Below are positions 54,346 to 63,274 of a stretch of DNA of 64,000 nucleotides, piece after piece. The notes beneath the pieces were generated by a model. It was not told the DNA's origin, made no database searches, and saw only the letters and a program-made list of their open reading frames with translations. Made by a program: the position numbers and the translations under genes. This stretch comes from Brucella intermedia LMG 3301 (GTDB lineage Bacteria; Pseudomonadota; Alphaproteobacteria; Rhizobiales; Rhizobiaceae), in contig NZ_ACQA01000001.1 in the NCBI RefSeq assembly GCF_000182645.1, positions 310,001 through 374,000 on the forward strand, in the 5' to 3' direction. Positions within the stretch are counted from its first letter, which is position 1; each line of letters starts with the position of its first letter.

Positions 54346-55557
54346 ATGACCGACGCTACGACCGTGCAACCGCTTTACGACACCTATAATCGTGCGGCTC
54401 TGCGCTTCGAGCGAGGTGAGGGCATCTGGCTTATTACCGAAAGCGGTGAACGTTATCTCGATTTCGCGGCGGGCATTGCTGTGAACTCGCTTGGTCATTC
54501 GCATCCGCATCTGGTGGAAACGCTGAAGGCGCAGGCTGACAAGCTCTGGCATCTGTCCAACGTTTACGAAATTCCGGCGCAGGAAAAGCTGGGGCGGCGT
54601 CTTGTCGAAAGCACTTTCGCCGACAAGGTCTTTTTCACCAATTCCGGCGCTGAAGCACTCGAGTGCGCGATCAAGACCGCACGCCGCTATCATTATGTGA
54701 GCGGTCATCCGGAACGCTTCCGCATTGTGACTTTTGAGGGTGCTTTCCACGGCCGCACGCTGGCCACAATTGCCGCGGGCGGTCAGGCCAAGTATCTGGA
54801 AGGTTTCGGCCCGAAGGTCGATGGTTTCGATCAGGTGCCGTTCGGCGATGAGGCGGCATTGCGCGCAGCCATCACCGACGAGACCGCCGGTATCCTGCTT
54901 GAACCCGTTCAGGGCGAAGGCGGTCTGCGCGGTTTCCCGGAAGAATTCATGCGCATGCTGCGCCAGATCTGCGATGAGAAAGGCCTTCTGCTGATCCTTG
55001 ACGAAGTGCAGACCGGCGTCGGTCGCACCGGCAAGCTGTTCGCGCATGAATGGGCCGGTATCAAGCCGGACATCATGGCGGTCGCCAAAGGTATCGGCGG
55101 CGGCTTCCCGATGGGCGCCTGCCTCGCAACTGCCGAAGCTGCCAAAGGCATGACGGCGGGTGTTCACGGCACGACGTATGGCGGCAACCCGCTGGCCATG
55201 GCTGTCGGCAATGCGGTTCTTGATGTTGTTCTGGCCGATGGCTTCCTCGAAAATGTCCAGGCTACCGCTCTGGTCATGAAACAGGGGCTCGCCTCCATCA
55301 TCGACCGCTACCCGGACGTCGTTTCGGAAGTGCGTGGTCGTGGCCTGTTGATCGGTATCAAGTGCGTCGTGCCGAATACCAGTCTCATTCAGGCTCTCCG
55401 TGACGAGCATTTCTTGAGCGTCGGGGCCGGAGACAATGTCGTCCGTCTGCTTCCGCCGCTGATCACGACGCCCGAAGAAGCGCGCGAAGCATTGAAGCGC
55501 ATCGAAATGGCGGTCGAACGGCTCGCAACTGCAAATCCGACCAGTAAGACAGCGTGA
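54346..55557 (+). CDS. argD: Acetylornithine aminotransferase
   Basis: A 403-residue class III PLP aminotransferase that makes N-acetylornithine in arginine synthesis (and may act on succinyldiaminopimelate). Motifs include [19 protein letters not shown], the PLP-contact [14 protein letters not shown] and the Schiff-base lysine in [18 protein letters not shown] lies nine bases before ATG 54346. argF follows after 4 bp and hslO after that, so the three form an operon. The order argD-argF-hslO is a familiar alphaproteobacterial arrangement. Confidence 0.95.
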   Translation: MTDATTVQPLYDTYNRAALRFERGEGIWLITESGERYLDFAAGIAVNSLGHSHPHLVETLKAQADKLWHLSNVYEIPAQEKLGRRLVESTFADKVFFTNSGAEALECAIKTARRYHYVSGHPERFRIVTFEGAFHGRTLATIAAGGQAKYLEGFGPKVDGFDQVPFGDEAALRAAITDETAGILLEPVQGEGGLRGFPEEFMRMLRQICDEKGLLLILDEVQTGVGRTGKLFAHEWAGIKPDIMAVAKGIGGGFPMGACLATAEAAKGMTAGVHGTTYGGNPLAMAVGNAVLDVVLADGFLENVQATALVMKQGLASIIDRYPDVVSEVRGRGLLIGIKCVVPNTSLIQALRDEHFLSVGAGDNVVRLLPPLITTPEEAREALKRIEMAVERLATANPTSKTA

Positions 55558-55561
55558 TATC

Positions 55562-56500
55562 ATGGCTAACGATAACGGGATCAAACACTTTATCGACCTC
55601 TCCGCTGTGCCTGCATCGGAGCTTCGTGCGATCATGGAAGACGCCAAGGCACGCAAGGCGCGCCTCAAGGCTGGAGAAATGGAGAAGCCATTCGCAGGCA
55701 AGGTGCTTGCGATGATCTTTGAAAAGCCCTCCACCCGCACGCGCGTGTCCTTCGATGTCGGCATGCGCCAGCTGGGCGGCGAGACAATCATGCTGACCGG
55801 CTCGGAAATGCAGCTCGGACGCAGCGAAACCATCGCCGACACGGCGAAGGTCCTGTCGCGCTATGTCGATGCGATCATGATCCGCACCACATCACATGAC
55901 CGGATGCTCGAACTTGCCGAATATGCGACCGTTCCGGTCATCAATGCACTGACGGATGACACGCACCCTTGTCAAATCATGGCCGACGTTCTTACATATG
56001 AGGAACATCGCGGCCCGATCAAAGGCAAGACCTTTGCCTGGATGGGGGACGGCAACAACGTCCTCCACTCGCTGGTCGAAGCTGCGGCGCGTTTTGATTT
56101 CAACGTCAATATCGCAACGCCGGAAGGCAGCGAACCCAAGTCGCAATATGTCGATTGGGCGAAGGCGAACGGCGCGAACATCATGTCCACCACCGATCCG
56201 GAACGGGCGGCGAGCGGTGCGGATTGCATCGTGACCGACACGTGGGTTTCGATGGGGCAGGAAGATCATGCTCGCGGCCACAACGTTTTCATGCCCTATC
56301 AGGTCAATGCGCGACTGATGGAAAAAGCTGATCCGAAGGCGCTTTTCATGCACTGCCTGCCCGCCCATCGCGGCGAGGAAGTGACGGATGAAGTGATCGA
56401 TGGACCGCAATCGGTCGTATTCGACGAAGCGGAAAACAGGCTCCATGCCCAGAAAGCCATTCTGGCGTGGTGCCTTCAAGGCCGCGGTTTGGGAGCATAA
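55562..56500 (+). CDS. argF: Ornithine carbamoyltransferase
   Basis: A 312-residue enzyme that condenses ornithine and carbamoyl phosphate to citrulline. Carbamoyl-phosphate motif [17 protein letters not shown] and the ornithine-binding [10 protein letters not shown] are all present, and length is normal. It lies 4 bp after argD. The hslO start (TTG) follows 1 bp after the argF stop, within reach of the same ribosome. Confidence 0.96.
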   Translation: MANDNGIKHFIDLSAVPASELRAIMEDAKARKARLKAGEMEKPFAGKVLAMIFEKPSTRTRVSFDVGMRQLGGETIMLTGSEMQLGRSETIADTAKVLSRYVDAIMIRTTSHDRMLELAEYATVPVINALTDDTHPCQIMADVLTYEEHRGPIKGKTFAWMGDGNNVLHSLVEAAARFDFNVNIATPEGSEPKSQYVDWAKANGANIMSTTDPERAASGADCIVTDTWVSMGQEDHARGHNVFMPYQVNARLMEKADPKALFMHCLPAHRGEEVTDEVIDGPQSVVFDEAENRLHAQKAILAWCLQGRGLGA

Positions 56501-56501
56501 T

Positions 56502-57524
56502 TTGGCTGACAAGACCAGCAACGAGCATATCGAAGTCGAGAACATCCACGTCAATCTGGGCGATTTCGACTTCGCAGGCGATGACGCGGTCGTGCCCTTC
56601 CAGGTGGAGGGGCTCGACGTGCGCGGTCGCGCGGTTCAGCTCGGCCCGAGCATCGACGGCATTCTGAAACGCCATAACTATCCCGAAGAAGTGGCCCGTC
56701 TGCTGGGGGAAGCAACGGTTCTGACCGTATTGCTCGGCACCTCGCTCAAATTCGAAGGCAAGTTTATCTTCCAGACGCAGTCCGACGGCCCCGTCGACAT
56801 GCTGGTGGTCGATTTCCGCACGCCGCGTTCAGTCCGTGCCTATGCGCGTTTCGACGCGGAGCGCCTGAAGGAAGCGGTTGCCGCAAACAAGACGAAGCCG
56901 GAGGAACTGCTGGGACGGGGAACGCTGGCCTTCACAGTCGACCAAGGTGCTTACACCCAGCGCTATCAAGGCATCGTCGCGCTGGATGGTTCGACGCTGG
57001 AAGAAATCGCTACGACCTATTTCCGTCAGTCGGAACAGATTCCAACCGACCTCAAACTGAGTGTCGCCAAGCTTGTCGAGCGTGGTGCCGACGGGAAACC
57101 TGTCGAACAGTGGCGGGCTGGCGGGCTGATTATTCAATTCCTGCCGGAATCCGAATTGCGCGCGCGCATCCCCGACTTGCCGGGTGGCGACGAGGACGGA
57201 GCCGAGGCCGCCTTCCATCCGGAAGATGACGCGTGGGACGAGGCTCGCTCGCTGGTGGGTACGATTGAAAGTTCGGAACTGACCGACCCGCAAGTTGGCT
57301 CGGAACGGCTGCTTTACCGGCTGTTCCATGAACGCGGTGTGCGTGTGTTCGAATCTGTGCCTGTGCTGGACGAATGCTCGTGCTCGCGAGAGAAAATTTC
57401 CGGCGTGCTGTCAGGCTTCACGGCCGAGGAAATTGCAGAAAGCGCGGAAAACGGAAAGATTTCTGTAACTTGCGAATTTTGCTCGAAAATCTATTCGTTT
57501 GATCCGGCAGAGTTCGGGAACTGA
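56502..57524 (+). CDS. hslO: Redox-regulated chaperone Hsp33
   Basis: A chaperone of about 340 residues that is activated by oxidation. The C-terminal zinc switch is complete: CSC (in DECSCSREK) and CEFC about 30 residues later. The N-terminal core contains GEATVLTVLLGTSLKFEGKF and YFRQSEQIPT. The frame extends back into argF, but a TTG at 56502 with GGGAG at 56491, right after the argF stop, gives the standard N-terminus. Coupling to argF suggests operon expression. Confidence 0.93.
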   Translation: MADKTSNEHIEVENIHVNLGDFDFAGDDAVVPFQVEGLDVRGRAVQLGPSIDGILKRHNYPEEVARLLGEATVLTVLLGTSLKFEGKFIFQTQSDGPVDMLVVDFRTPRSVRAYARFDAERLKEAVAANKTKPEELLGRGTLAFTVDQGAYTQRYQGIVALDGSTLEEIATTYFRQSEQIPTDLKLSVAKLVERGADGKPVEQWRAGGLIIQFLPESELRARIPDLPGGDEDGAEAAFHPEDDAWDEARSLVGTIESSELTDPQVGSERLLYRLFHERGVRVFESVPVLDECSCSREKISGVLSGFTAEEIAESAENGKISVTCEFCSKIYSFDPAEFGN

Positions 57525-57604
57525 TGCGTAGATAAATTAGTAGGAATTTATCCCCGTGTTCGGGCAGGCTTTTATTCTCCACCAGTCAATTGTGGAGATA
57601 CGAT

Positions 57605-59701
57605 ATGCCCGACATTTGGATACCGGTTACCCAGCAAAATCTTGAGATCGAGGCTGGCAGTCCGCTCGATTTTTCGACGTTTCTATCAAATCCGCCGATT
57701 GACGAGGAGCGACGGCTCATCGTCAATTCGGACGGTCACATCGCCTTGCAGAGCAATCCGGCCGTTCCATATCGGCTGCTGTGTGGAGCCATTGCAACTA
57801 TTCCCGACCATGTGACAGCGGACAGGATGGCCGTTCAGTTGCGTCGTCATGGATATAATTGCGCACGGTTCCATTTTCTCGACATCGCTTTGATGGAGGG
57901 GCAGCTTCAGGATTTCGAATACCGACAGGATATTCTTGATCGGTTCCGCTACTACATGGCCGCGTTGAAACAGAACGGCATATACTGGATCGTCGATGGC
58001 CTCACATCGAATGCTGGCGCGTTGGGCGGCGTAACGGACCGCTGGGGAACGGAAGGCCGACTGAAACTCAAGACGCATGTTGAAAATGCGGCTTTCGGCC
58101 ATTGGCTGCGCTTTCAGGTCGATATCTTCGGGACGGTCAATCCCTATACCGGGCTTGTGCCTTTCGAAGACCCGGCGATGGCGATGGTCGTGCCGTTCAA
58201 TGAGAATGGATTGGTGTTCAACTCGTGGGTCTTCGCCAACGGCGACCTCCAGGCGTTGGCGGAATTGAAGCCGCCGTTCAATGCTTGGCTGGAGGAGCAA
58301 TATGGTACTACGGCTGTCTTGCAGGCTGCCTGGGGCGGCGAGTTGCTGGGTAGCGAGCAAATTGAAAACGCCACAGTTGCCCTGCCTTCAAACCGCTATG
58401 CGGCGTCCAAACGGCTGCGCGATTTTGCAAGTTTCTGCGTGTCGGTTGAAACCGAGACTGCGAAGAAAATGGGCGACTGCATCCGTGCGATGGGCTTCAG
58501 GGGTATCATAGCACCCTATAATAACGGATATGGCATCCAGACCACGCTCACACGCCGCAATCAACAGGTGGTGGCGATGAATACCTATCATGATCCGAAC
58601 GACAATATGACGGGGCCGATATTCCAGACCAGTTCGTTTGACGGCGCGGTGGCGTACGTCCGCAATGCGGCTGCTACACGTCTGGCAGCAAAGCCATTTG
58701 TAATGACGGAGTATGATCATGTTTTCTGGAACAGGCATCGCTACGAGGCGGGGCTTGCAATGCCGGCTTATGCCGCTCTGCAGGACTGGGATATTCTGTG
58801 CCGGCATAGCAATGGAGCACTTGTCCTTGGCTATGGCGGCAGCGATTTTAACGAACAGTATATCCGTCCTTACCGCACGGCACTTGATCCCGTTGCCCGT
58901 GCCGGCGAAACCCTGTCGGCGCTGCTCTTCCGCCGCGGAGACGTTGCGAAAGCGTTGCATCGTGTGGTGGCGCAGATACAGGATATCGGAAATCTGGCGA
59001 GGCTGGACATGCAGGAACCGGATGCCGTGACGATCATGTCGCTAATGTCTCGTTTCGCACAAGGCGATGCTCCGTTCGCACCGGACGCTGTGACGGTCGG
59101 TTCCCCTCGCCAGATTAGCACCCGTGCGGACGCCATCGCATTCCTGCGCAGCCATGGAGTTCTGGCTGCGACAAATCCAAGCGATGCAGCATCGGGGATA
59201 TATGTCAGCGATACCGGAGAGATCAGGCTTGATAGTGCGGCCAAACAGATGCGGGTTGTCACGCAGCATACGGAAGCACTTGCATTCTCATCCATCACCC
59301 AGCCGGTACAACTCGGGCAGCTCTGGGTCGGTTCGGCTTCCGGTGCGGGCATGCTGTCTGTTTCTTCGCTCGATGGCCAGACGGTAGCGGACAGCAGCAA
59401 GCTATTGCTGATCTTCGCCACGGATGCACGTAATACCGACATGGTCTTCGCCGACAACGAAGAAAAGACTGTCAGTAGCTTCGGCACCTTGCCGGTGCAG
59501 ATCAAGGTTGGGCATGTCTGGTTCAAGATGCCGATCAACACCGCCTGGCGCTTATCCCCGGTCGGACTGGATGGCGCGGTGCAGCCTCCGGCGATAACGG
59601 GTGACGGAACGGATGGACTCAATGTCGAGCTTTGGAACAATGTTTCTGTTCTGGCGAACCCACCGGGACCAACGACTTATTTTGTGATCGAACGCGTTTA
59701 A
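57605..59701 (+). CDS. Clan GH-A-like glycoside hydrolase paralogue without signal peptide
   Basis: A 698-residue paralogue of the protein at 41865, similar along its length, from the opening LEIEAGSPLDFSTFLSNPPI to the C-terminal GPTTYFVIER. Acid/base and nucleophile candidates are conserved: Glu200 in VPFNENG and Glu369 in FVMTEYDH. Unlike its relative it has no signal peptide; the ATG at 57605 with GGAG upstream begins directly with the conserved region. It is therefore predicted to be cytoplasmic unless exported by another route. It follows hslO after 80 bp and is 14 kb from the polysaccharide genes. Substrate unknown. Confidence 0.7.
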   Translation: MPDIWIPVTQQNLEIEAGSPLDFSTFLSNPPIDEERRLIVNSDGHIALQSNPAVPYRLLCGAIATIPDHVTADRMAVQLRRHGYNCARFHFLDIALMEGQLQDFEYRQDILDRFRYYMAALKQNGIYWIVDGLTSNAGALGGVTDRWGTEGRLKLKTHVENAAFGHWLRFQVDIFGTVNPYTGLVPFEDPAMAMVVPFNENGLVFNSWVFANGDLQALAELKPPFNAWLEEQYGTTAVLQAAWGGELLGSEQIENATVALPSNRYAASKRLRDFASFCVSVETETAKKMGDCIRAMGFRGIIAPYNNGYGIQTTLTRRNQQVVAMNTYHDPNDNMTGPIFQTSSFDGAVAYVRNAAATRLAAKPFVMTEYDHVFWNRHRYEAGLAMPAYAALQDWDILCRHSNGALVLGYGGSDFNEQYIRPYRTALDPVARAGETLSALLFRRGDVAKALHRVVAQIQDIGNLARLDMQEPDAVTIMSLMSRFAQGDAPFAPDAVTVGSPRQISTRADAIAFLRSHGVLAATNPSDAASGIYVSDTGEIRLDSAAKQMRVVTQHTEALAFSSITQPVQLGQLWVGSASGAGMLSVSSLDGQTVADSSKLLLIFATDARNTDMVFADNEEKTVSSFGTLPVQIKVGHVWFKMPINTAWRLSPVGLDGAVQPPAITGDGTDGLNVELWNNVSVLANPPGPTTYFVIERV

Positions 59702-59836
59702 AAACTTTCCCACCGGGCGCCGGATTGCGCGCCCTGTTGAAAATCGAGCGCGCTTTTTCGGGAGCGGCGGCGCGAAAAGGCAAAGACAGAGTTGTACTCT
59801 GTTCGTCATCTGCCTTCGCAAAATGCTGGGCTATCT

Positions 59837-60229
59837 TCAATTCAAGGTGCGTCGCAGGTCCGGCATGTCAAGCGAGAAGGCGGGGATATCGACTTCGAAC
59901 ATGCTGCCACCATTACCCTGCATCTGATACCGTCCGACCATGACACCGGATGTGGTGGTTAACGGGCAGCCCGAGGAATATTGAAATGAATCGCCGGGCT
60001 CAAGTGTCGGCTGTTCGCCAACCACACCCGCGCCGCGCACCTCTTCGACGTGTCCGTTTGCGTCGGTAATCTGCCAGTAACGCGAGCGAAGTTGTACGGT
60101 TTCCGTCGAATTGTTGGCGATCGTTATACGATAACCCCAGACATAACGGTTTTCGTCGGGGTCCGACTGATCTTCCAGATAGAAAGGCTCGACAGAAACC
60201 TCGATCCCCCGCGTTACCGCTCTATACAT
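59837..60229 (-). CDS. apaG: ApaG/CO2+-Mg2+ efflux-associated family protein
   Basis: A 130-residue immunoglobulin-like (fibronectin type III) fold protein. Typical ApaG segments are [12 protein letters not shown], the glycine-rich [16 protein letters not shown] and [20 protein letters not shown]. The ATG at 60229 gives the family start [11 protein letters not shown], while the in-frame GTG at 60235 adds two residues. The molecular function of ApaG is not settled. It lies downstream of metZ on the same strand but behind a terminator-like hairpin. Confidence 0.92.
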   Translation of the reverse strand: MYRAVTRGIEVSVEPFYLEDQSDPDENRYVWGYRITIANNSTETVQLRSRYWQITDANGHVEEVRGAGVVGEQPTLEPGDSFQYSSGCPLTTTSGVMVGRYQMQGNGGSMFEVDIPAFSLDMPDLRRTLN

Positions 60230-60379
60230 GCGCACCGCCCTACATTCACATCGGCCCTGGCACCCTGCAATCCGGATCGCAATGATGCTGTCTCCTCAAC
60301 GGTTCGTCGTTCGGTTTACGGACGCCGCTTTTCGCCCCTCCTATCGCTAAAGTTGCGGGAGGGTCAACAATGTGGGGCA

Positions 60380-60420
60380 GAAAATACGATGCAATTGCCG
60401 AAATCTCCGGCAATTGCATC
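60380..60420 (-). terminator. Terminator after metZ
   Basis: A perfect 13-bp stem (GATGCAATTGCCG with CGGCAATTGCATC, 7-nt loop) is followed on the minus strand by GTATTTTC. It separates metZ from apaG. Confidence 0.7.
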
Positions 60421-60470
60421 GTTTACGCCTCCGTTTGCAGCCTAAATGCCACAATGTGGGAAGCAGCTGT

Positions 60471-61664
60471 TCAGCGAGCGACCTTCAACGCTGCTTCCAC
60501 GTCTTCCACAAGGTCGTCCGTATCTTCAAGGCCGAGCGATATCCGAAGCAGGCCGTCCGAGATACCCAGTTCAGCCTTGGCCTCGTCGGTAAGGTTCTTG
60601 TGCGTCGTGGTTGCCGGGTGGGTAATAAGGCTTTTCGCGTCGCCCAGATTGTTGGAGATGCTGAAGACCTGCAAGGCGTTCTGGAACTTGAACGCTGCCT
60701 CTTTGCCGCCTTCCAGCTCCAGGGCGATGAGGGTTGAACCACCGGTCATCTGCTTGGCGATGATGTCGGCCTGCGGATGGTCCGCCCGACCCGGATAGAT
60801 CACGCGCTTCACGCCCTGCTTGCCTGCGAGGAAGTCGGCAACTGCTGCCGCCGACAGCGTCTGCTGGCGTACACGCACGGACAGTGTTTCAAGGCCTTTC
60901 AGCATGATCCATGCGTTGAATGGGCTAAGGCCCGGACCCGTGTGACGGAAATAATCCTGCAGGGTATTTTCAATCCACTCGCGGTCGGAGAGGACCACGC
61001 CGCCAAGGCAGCGCCCCTGACCGTCAATGTGCTTTGTCGCAGAATAAACGACGATATGCGCGCCGAGCTCCAGCGGCTTCTGGAATAGCGGGGTTGCGAA
61101 AACATTGTCGACGATCAGCTTGGCGCCTGCTTCGTTGGCGACCTGCGCAACGGCAGCAATGTCGATGATTTCGAGCGTCGGGTTGGACGGGCTTTCAAGG
61201 AACATCACCTTGGTGTTCGGGCGAACAGCCGCTTTCCAGTTTTCGATGTTGGAACCATCGATGATCGAGATTTCGACGCCGTATTTCGGCAAGATCGTCT
61301 CGACGATGTAGCGACAGGAGCCGAAGACGGCGCGAGCCGAAATCACGTGATCCCCGGCCTGCACCTGACAAAGAATGGCAGCCGCGACCGCAGCCATGCC
61401 GGAGGCGGTGGCGCGTGCTTCTTCGGCGCCTTCCAGCGCGCACATGCGCTTTTCAAACATGTCGGTGGTCGGGTTGGCGTAACGCGAATAGATGAAACCC
61501 GGGTCCTCGCCCTTGAACCGCGCTTCGGCGGCTTCGGCATTGGGATAAAGGAAGCCCTGCGTCAGAAACATCGCTTCCGACATTTCGGCAAATCCAGAGC
61601 GAAGCGATCCGGCATGCACGAGTTCGGTTGCAGGGCGAAATTTGCGGGTATTCTCAGTCGTCAT
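60471..61664 (-). CDS. metZ: O-succinylhomoserine sulfhydrylase
   Basis: A 397-residue trans-sulfuration-family PLP enzyme that makes homocysteine from O-succinylhomoserine and sulfide. It has FIYSRYANPTTDMFEKRMCA, SGMAAVAAAIL and the PLP lysine in VYSATKHIDGQGR, which fits MetZ. The frame continues upstream through a riboswitch, so the start is set at ATG 61664 (MTTENTRKFRPATELVHAGS). A SAM-II riboswitch and terminator lie in the leader, so high SAM should switch the gene off. The PLP enzyme at 6859 is from the same superfamily but a different branch. Confidence 0.93.
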   Translation of the reverse strand: MTTENTRKFRPATELVHAGSLRSGFAEMSEAMFLTQGFLYPNAEAAEARFKGEDPGFIYSRYANPTTDMFEKRMCALEGAEEARATASGMAAVAAAILCQVQAGDHVISARAVFGSCRYIVETILPKYGVEISIIDGSNIENWKAAVRPNTKVMFLESPSNPTLEIIDIAAVAQVANEAGAKLIVDNVFATPLFQKPLELGAHIVVYSATKHIDGQGRCLGGVVLSDREWIENTLQDYFRHTGPGLSPFNAWIMLKGLETLSVRVRQQTLSAAAVADFLAGKQGVKRVIYPGRADHPQADIIAKQMTGGSTLIALELEGGKEAAFKFQNALQVFSISNNLGDAKSLITHPATTTHKNLTDEAKAELGISDGLLRISLGLEDTDDLVEDVEAALKVAR

Positions 61665-61724
61665 TTTTCCAACCTGTCGAAAAGCTGGTCGGCCGGGGCA
61701 GGATGTCGAGCCTCGGCGGCCAAT

Positions 61725-61759
61725 AAAAAACCGGCCTTGCGAAAACGCAAAAGGCCGGT
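61725..61759 (-). terminator. Riboswitch-controlled terminator of metZ
   Basis: On the minus strand ACCGGCCTTTTGCG-tttt-CGCAAGGCCGGT is followed by a run of T. It is the expression platform of the SAM-II riboswitch. GGCCG just before it can instead pair with the CGGCC of the terminator's left arm to form an antiterminator. Confidence 0.85.
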
Positions 61760-61767
61760 AACGAACC

Positions 61768-61828
61768 GCGGCCTTTTTTAGCGAATTCTTTAACGTGGCT
61801 GCAAGCCGGCCGGCCAAATCACCACGGA
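61768..61828 (-). ncRNA. SAM-II riboswitch upstream of metZ
   Basis: The leader on the minus strand contains the SAM-II hallmarks in order: CGTGGTGATTTGGC, the loop-forming GCTTGCAGCCACGTTAAA (P1 closed by CGTGG with CCACG) and TCGCTAAAAA for the pseudoknot and SAM site. SAM-II occurs almost only in alphaproteobacteria, in front of methionine genes such as metZ. A terminator follows within 10 nt of the aptamer's end. Confidence 0.92.
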
Positions 61829-61838
61829 ACAGTTTTCC

Positions 61839-61865
61839 ATTATGCCTGTTGCGCGGAGCCGTCAA
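61839..61865 (-). promoter_or_regulatory. Candidate metZ promoter
   Basis: On the minus strand TTGACG and CATAAT are spaced 15 bp apart, ending about ten bases before the SAM-II aptamer. The position is ideal for the riboswitch transcript start; the spacing is a little short. Confidence 0.5.
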
Positions 61866-62006
61866 TGCCGAAACCAACGCATTTCTCGAAAAGCGCATCC
61901 GGGGCGCCATGAAAATACTCTGATTCCTGCGGAAAACCCGGTTTCTAGCGGCTGGAAGGGTTGGCATTGAGGTCCTGAGCGGTCAATGGTCTTTGTCAAG
62001 CAATGC

Positions 62007-62053
62007 CTAGAGCATGCCTTCCGAAATCGGGAACCGGTTTCGGGAGATATGCG
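62007..62053. repeat. Dispersed palindromic element
   Basis: AGAGCATGCCTTCCGAAA and TTTCGGGAGATATGCG form imperfect arms around TCGGGAACCGG, as in the element at 38181. It lies between metZ and the dcd-like gene. Confidence 0.65.
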
Positions 62054-62067
62054 TGAAAACAAGAGAT

Positions 62068-62109
62068 TAAAGCATGTCGCTTGATTACGACAAAGTACGA
62101 CATGCTTTA
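62068..62109. repeat. 12-bp inverted repeat before the dCTP deaminase gene
   Basis: TAAAGCATGTCG and CGACATGCTTTA are perfectly complementary around an 18-nt loop, ending 20 bp before ATG 62130. It looks like part of the adjacent repeat unit; a role in the gene's leader is possible. Confidence 0.6.
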
Positions 62110-62129
62110 GGCTACGGAGTATCGGGTCG

Positions 62130-63221
62130 ATGACGCAGAAAGATGCTGGAATTCTGGCGGACGCGGATATTTCCGCGCTGTTTGAAAGCGGTTTGCTGGC
62201 GTCGCCGCGCGCCCTTGATCCCGACCAGATACAGCCCGCGAGCCTTGACCTGAGGCTCGGCGCAAAAGCCTATCGTGTTCGCGCTTCCTTCATGCCGGGA
62301 CCCGGGACGCCGGTCATCGAAAAGCTGGAACGGTTAAAACTGCACGAGATCGACCTGACGGCGGGAGCCGTTCTGGAAACGGGCTGCGTTTACATCGTTC
62401 CGCTTCTCGAAAGCCTGACGCTGTCGCCCGATCTTTCCGCGTCGGCAAATCCGAAAAGTTCAACGGGCCGCCTCGATATCTTCACCCGCGTCATCGCCGA
62501 CGGGGCGCAGGAATTCGATAAGGTGCCCGCCGGATACAACGGCCCGCTCTATCTGGAAGTCAGCCCACGCACATTTCCTATTGTCGTGCGTACAGGATCG
62601 CGCCTGTCGCAGATACGCTTCCGCAAGGGACGTGCCCAGCTTGACGAGGCGGAGCTTGCTGCATTGCACAAGGCCGAAACGCTGGTCGCAGCGGAAATGC
62701 CGAACATCTCCGGCGGTGGCATTGCGCTGTCGGTTGATCTTTCAGGTGGTCCTGACCGGCTGATTGGCTATCGCGGCAAGCACCATACGGCTGTGGTGGA
62801 TGTGGACAAGCGTGCGGCGCACGACATCCTTGATTTCTGGGAGCCGATCTATGATCGGGGTTCGCGCGAACTCGTGCTTGATCCGGATGAATTCTATATT
62901 CTCGTTTCGCGCGAGGCAGTGCATGTCCCGCCGCTTTATGCCGCTGAAATGACGCCCTTCGACCCGCTGGTGGGCGAATTCCGCGTCCATTATGCAGGCT
63001 TTTTCGATCCGGGCTTCGGGCACAGCGCTGCGGGCGGAACCGGAAGTCGCGCCGTTCTGGAAGTCCGCAGCCACGAGGTTCCATTCATTCTGGAACATGG
63101 GCAGATCGTCGGGCGGCTGGTTTACGAACATATGCTGCATCGCCCATCTGCACTTTATGGCGTCGATCTCGGCTCCAACTATCAGGCGCAGCAGTTGAAG
63201 CTTTCCAAGCATTTTCGTTGA
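62130..63221 (+). CDS. dcd: 2'-deoxycytidine 5'-triphosphate deaminase (double-length form)
   Basis: A 363-residue protein of the Dcd/dUTPase superfamily, roughly twice the usual bacterial Dcd length. The first half (1-180) has QIQPASLDLRLG and NPKSSTGRLDIFTRVI with DKVPAGYNGPLYLEV. The second half (about 200-363) repeats the fold with HYAGFFDPGFGHSAAGGTGS, VLEVRSHEVPFILEHGQ and a final YEHML. Such tandem forms are known in alphaproteobacteria. It should convert dCTP to dUTP for thymidylate synthesis. Both halves keep aspects of the active-site region, so the catalytic half is not certain. Confidence 0.88.
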   Translation: MTQKDAGILADADISALFESGLLASPRALDPDQIQPASLDLRLGAKAYRVRASFMPGPGTPVIEKLERLKLHEIDLTAGAVLETGCVYIVPLLESLTLSPDLSASANPKSSTGRLDIFTRVIADGAQEFDKVPAGYNGPLYLEVSPRTFPIVVRTGSRLSQIRFRKGRAQLDEAELAALHKAETLVAAEMPNISGGGIALSVDLSGGPDRLIGYRGKHHTAVVDVDKRAAHDILDFWEPIYDRGSRELVLDPDEFYILVSREAVHVPPLYAAEMTPFDPLVGEFRVHYAGFFDPGFGHSAAGGTGSRAVLEVRSHEVPFILEHGQIVGRLVYEHMLHRPSALYGVDLGSNYQAQQLKLSKHFR

Positions 63222-63274
63222 CTATAATAGCCTCCTCCAAGCAAATATAAATCTGGTGGAGGAGCAAGGTCGAC

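Noticed and set aside
54151..55842. 563-codon minus-strand open frame
   Set aside because: It overlaps argD completely and argF in part; those genes have all expected motifs.
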